Below the pieces are notes generated by a model. The model had not been told where the DNA came from. It made no database searches and saw only the letters and a list, made by a program, of their open reading frames with translations. Of a stretch of DNA of 10,000 bases, positions 7,848 to 10,000 are shown in pieces. The translations under genes were made by a program, and so were the position numbers. The stretch comes from Chrysomallon squamiferum (taxonomy: Eukaryota; Mollusca; Gastropoda; Neomphalida; Peltospiridae), in NCBI GenBank assembly GCA_012295275.1, contig CM022669.1, positions 10,692,449 through 10,702,448 on the forward strand. The letters run 5' to 3'. Numbering within the stretch: position 1 is the first letter of the stretch; each line of letters opens with the position of its first letter.

Positions 7848-7912
<65 letters not shown>
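7688..7912. repeat. Long CT tract with C-rich interruptions (225 bp)
   Basis: Three long CT runs separated by CCCT/CCT clusters at 7753-7782 and 7842-7855. The plus strand is essentially pure pyrimidine and the minus strand pure purine. Four CCC runs at single-T spacing occupy 7753-7767. The Ser-Leu and Arg-Glu frames across it are artefacts. Confidence 0.97.
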
Positions 7913-7913
<1 letters not shown>

Positions 7914-8124
7914 TTTCTTTATTTTCCATTACATACATAATCTCGACTATATATGAAATATGTCTTCTTTTAGAATATAGAGAATTGTCTTATTAGAGGC
8001 TTACATATGTTAGTATGCCTCTAACGTGATTAATAATTGAATAAAATATAAAACTACTCTTTGTACATCAGGTACGTTATCGTGAATATATGATATAAAA
8101 GTCCCCAATGGTAACAAAATAAAT

Positions 8125-8345
8125 TTGACAGCTCTATGCGCGACATGTCGGTCAGACTCGCTACCAGATGCTAGTCGCGCTGTTTGTCGGTCATGTTCAT
8201 TATCAAGTATCACAACCATCACGTTCTGGTGCAAATTCACGCGATCTTTTAGTCAAATTCGCAATCTGGCGTCACAAAGATATGCTGCGATATGACGTCA
8301 CGCTGTTTGTCGGTCAAACTGGTTGACAACATTAATGTCGTAGTC
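8125..8345. other. GC-richer island with 16-nt direct repeats
   Basis: The 16-mer CGCTGTTTGTCGGTCA occurs at 8178-8193 and again at 8301-8316. A shorter TGTCGGTCA copy is at 8146-8154. The island is clearly less AT-rich than its surroundings and free of simple repeats, which fits a fragment of an old mobile or dispersed element. No transposase-like protein or clear terminal inverted repeats are visible. Confidence 0.45.
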
Positions 8346-8473
8346 ACTTACGATCAAACTCCATTCAGATTATTTGCATATAATCTACAATTAAAACTGT
8401 GAATTTGGTTTTAATGGTTTCATAGTATGCTGTATTTCTGTAATATTTTTATTACTGGTTACTTTTCTTGTGT

Positions 8474-8620
8474 TTTTTTTTATTCCTTCGAGATATGTTT
8501 AATGCTGTTTACGCTGTTTATCACGTCCGCACCGCCAGGATTTGAACTCCCCAGCGTACGCGTAGTGGTTCATCAAGCATACCGCACCGCCACATCTCGA
8601 TAACTTTTCTTTTATTCTAA
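8474..8620 (-). mobile_element. tRNA-derived SINE-like element
   Basis: Read on the minus strand, a GC-rich head contains a B-box-like GTTCAAATCC (8547-8538), matching the tRNA T-arm consensus. An A-box-like TGGCGGTGCGGT (about 8592-8581) lies roughly 35 bp upstream, the usual internal Pol III promoter spacing. The body continues past AAACAGCG sequences and ends in a short A tail (AATAAAAAAAAA, 8484-8473). An 11-nt TGGCGGTGCGG is repeated on both sides of the B box (8592-8582 and 8537-8527). The T stem pairs poorly, so this is not a functional tRNA gene. Exact borders and target-site duplications were not resolved. Confidence 0.45.
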
Positions 8621-9737
8621 GTCTGGCTGTGTCTGGTTTGACGTTTGGTGAAGGCGTAATCTCAAAATTAGCTTCATTAAGCGACAAAAGAAATGCACAT
8701 TAAAAAGATTATTTCAGCTTTCAATTTTTTGTTTTTTTATCTGAATGCTTATTGCTGGTATCATTTATACTAATTTTGCTTTGTTGGTGACGTTTATTTC
8801 TATAATTGTTTTTTGTTTTGCTTTCTTTTTACAAGCGTTCTTAATTAGTATCATTCAAACAACTGAGACAATCTGGATCACGAACGCCCAAGATCGCAAC
8901 AGTTTGACAAGCAAGATTTCAATCACGTCATTAGACATAAGATATGTTTTTGTCTCACTTCTACAATCAGTGTTTAAGACGAGTGTATTTATTTATATAT
9001 AAAAAAATAATAATAAAAGAAATTAAAAAAAAAAGTATATATACAGGCGAAATGAAAACCATTTTATGCAAATAATGTATTATGTCATATGTTATTGTCA
9101 TATGACACTTTAATGAACAAATAAACAACTGTATGTGTTTCTAAGTCGATGACATGATCTCTCCGCAACTTGATTCTGCGCAACGAAATGCCAGGGAACG
9201 CCTCGTTTGACATTCGTGTAATTATAATTAGTGTTATAAATTAAATAACTGTAAATAAATAAAACGGTATTTTAAAATGATAATTCAAACTAAACCCGTT
9301 TAGTTGTTGTTGTTGGACGAATAATTAAAGTTGCAATCGTTACAACAGACCGACTTAAATCACATGATATTTCAAATTACGACTGAATTATCATCAGACG
9401 TCGTTCGTTTAGAAGAAAATAACAAGTTGTTTCCATCCTAAAACTGACTTGACTGAAAACAACTGGCTAAACATGCAAAATCATGTTTACAAACAGAATT
9501 ATAAAAAAATTACGAAAAAAAAAAAAGAAGTTATTATGTACTGATAAAAAACTGTGTTTTTATTTTATATATATTTTAGTTCGACTAATTTTTCTTATTT
9601 TGAGCGTCATTTTTTTTTTTTTTTAAATTAATAAAAATGCATGTATTTTTATATTAGCTTTTTTGTTTGAATAATAAATGCAATGAGTACTGTAAGTGTT
9701 TTCTTTTTTCATAACTGTGTATCTACTTTTGCAGCCC

Positions 9738-9740
<3 letters not shown>

Positions 9741-9816
<76 letters not shown>
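9741..9816. repeat. TA run followed by TATG tetranucleotide repeats
   Basis: About 24 TA units grade into seven TATG units, then TACATATATAT. Frames across it on both strands encode only Tyr/Ile/Val/Cys repeats. Confidence 0.95.
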
Positions 9817-10000
9817 CATATATATTTGGATAAAGATCTCTGACGAATACAAAAAACTGTTACATGATATATGTACGTGAACATTTCCTGATTGAAGTAT
9901 GACAATGATCTACATCCATCGTGCATGGATTCTTATTTCTATTCAGATTTAATTTAAATGATTATATTATCAAATTACATTCATGACAGGGTCTTTGCAG

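Noticed and set aside
7643-7996. 117-codon Ser-Leu ORF and the 84-codon Arg-Glu ORF opposite it
   Set aside because: Both are pure products of the CT dinucleotide tract.
8010-8240. Minus-strand 76-codon ORF as a possible first exon of the receptor
   Set aside because: It has no signal peptide or ANF_receptor N-terminal pattern and overlaps the direct-repeat island.
8527-8595. Functional tRNA gene
   Set aside because: A and B boxes are recognisable, but the T stem and acceptor stem do not pair, so only a tRNA-derived element is supported.
8745-9002. Hydrophobic 85-codon plus-strand ORF, possible membrane protein
   Set aside because: Hydrophobicity is expected from T-rich DNA; no family motif, promoter or splice support was seen.
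9121-9240. Open minus-strand stretch with moderate complexity, tested as the missing upstream exon
   Set aside because: No match to the start of the ligand-binding domain and no phase 2 donor.

Overview
The window is AT-rich animal (metazoan) nuclear DNA. It is full of microsatellites and short low-complexity tracts: AAT, GAT, AAC, GTA, GAC, ATTT, CT, TA and TATG. This repeat style, together with one intron-rich receptor gene whose introns are mostly 350-600 bp, fits a lophotrochozoan and probably a mollusc. The species cannot be fixed from the sequence, and no prokaryotic gene organisation is present.

The one gene I can support lies on the minus strand. It is a natriuretic-peptide-receptor-like, membrane-bound guanylate cyclase. 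Nine internal coding exons (6799-6908, 4675-5037, 4040-4233, 3507-3620, 2949-3084, 2340-2470, 1774-1855, 1094-1175, 637-736) join with GT-AG borders and perfectly matched phases into 437 codons without a stop. They encode most of the extracellular ligand-binding (ANF_receptor) domain, the juxtamembrane cysteine motif, a single membrane-spanning segment and the start of the cytoplasmic juxtamembrane region. The signal peptide and first part of the ligand-binding domain should lie beyond position 10000. The kinase-homology, dimerisation and cyclase domains should lie before position 1.

Layout from left to right: 1-636 is intron with a 54-bp tandem duplication and a higher-complexity island (about 188-330). 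From 637 to 6908 come the nine exons, separated by eight introns of 357-1761 bp, nearly all carrying a microsatellite. From 6909 to 10000 no exon of the gene could be found. This 3.1-kb stretch is presumably the upstream intron. It holds a 30-bp tandem duplication, two large CT tracts, TA tracts, a GC-richer island with 16-nt direct repeats (8125-8345), a tRNA-derived SINE-like element on the minus strand (about 8474-8620) and a TA/TATG microsatellite near the right end. No other gene, tRNA, rRNA or CRISPR array is supported.
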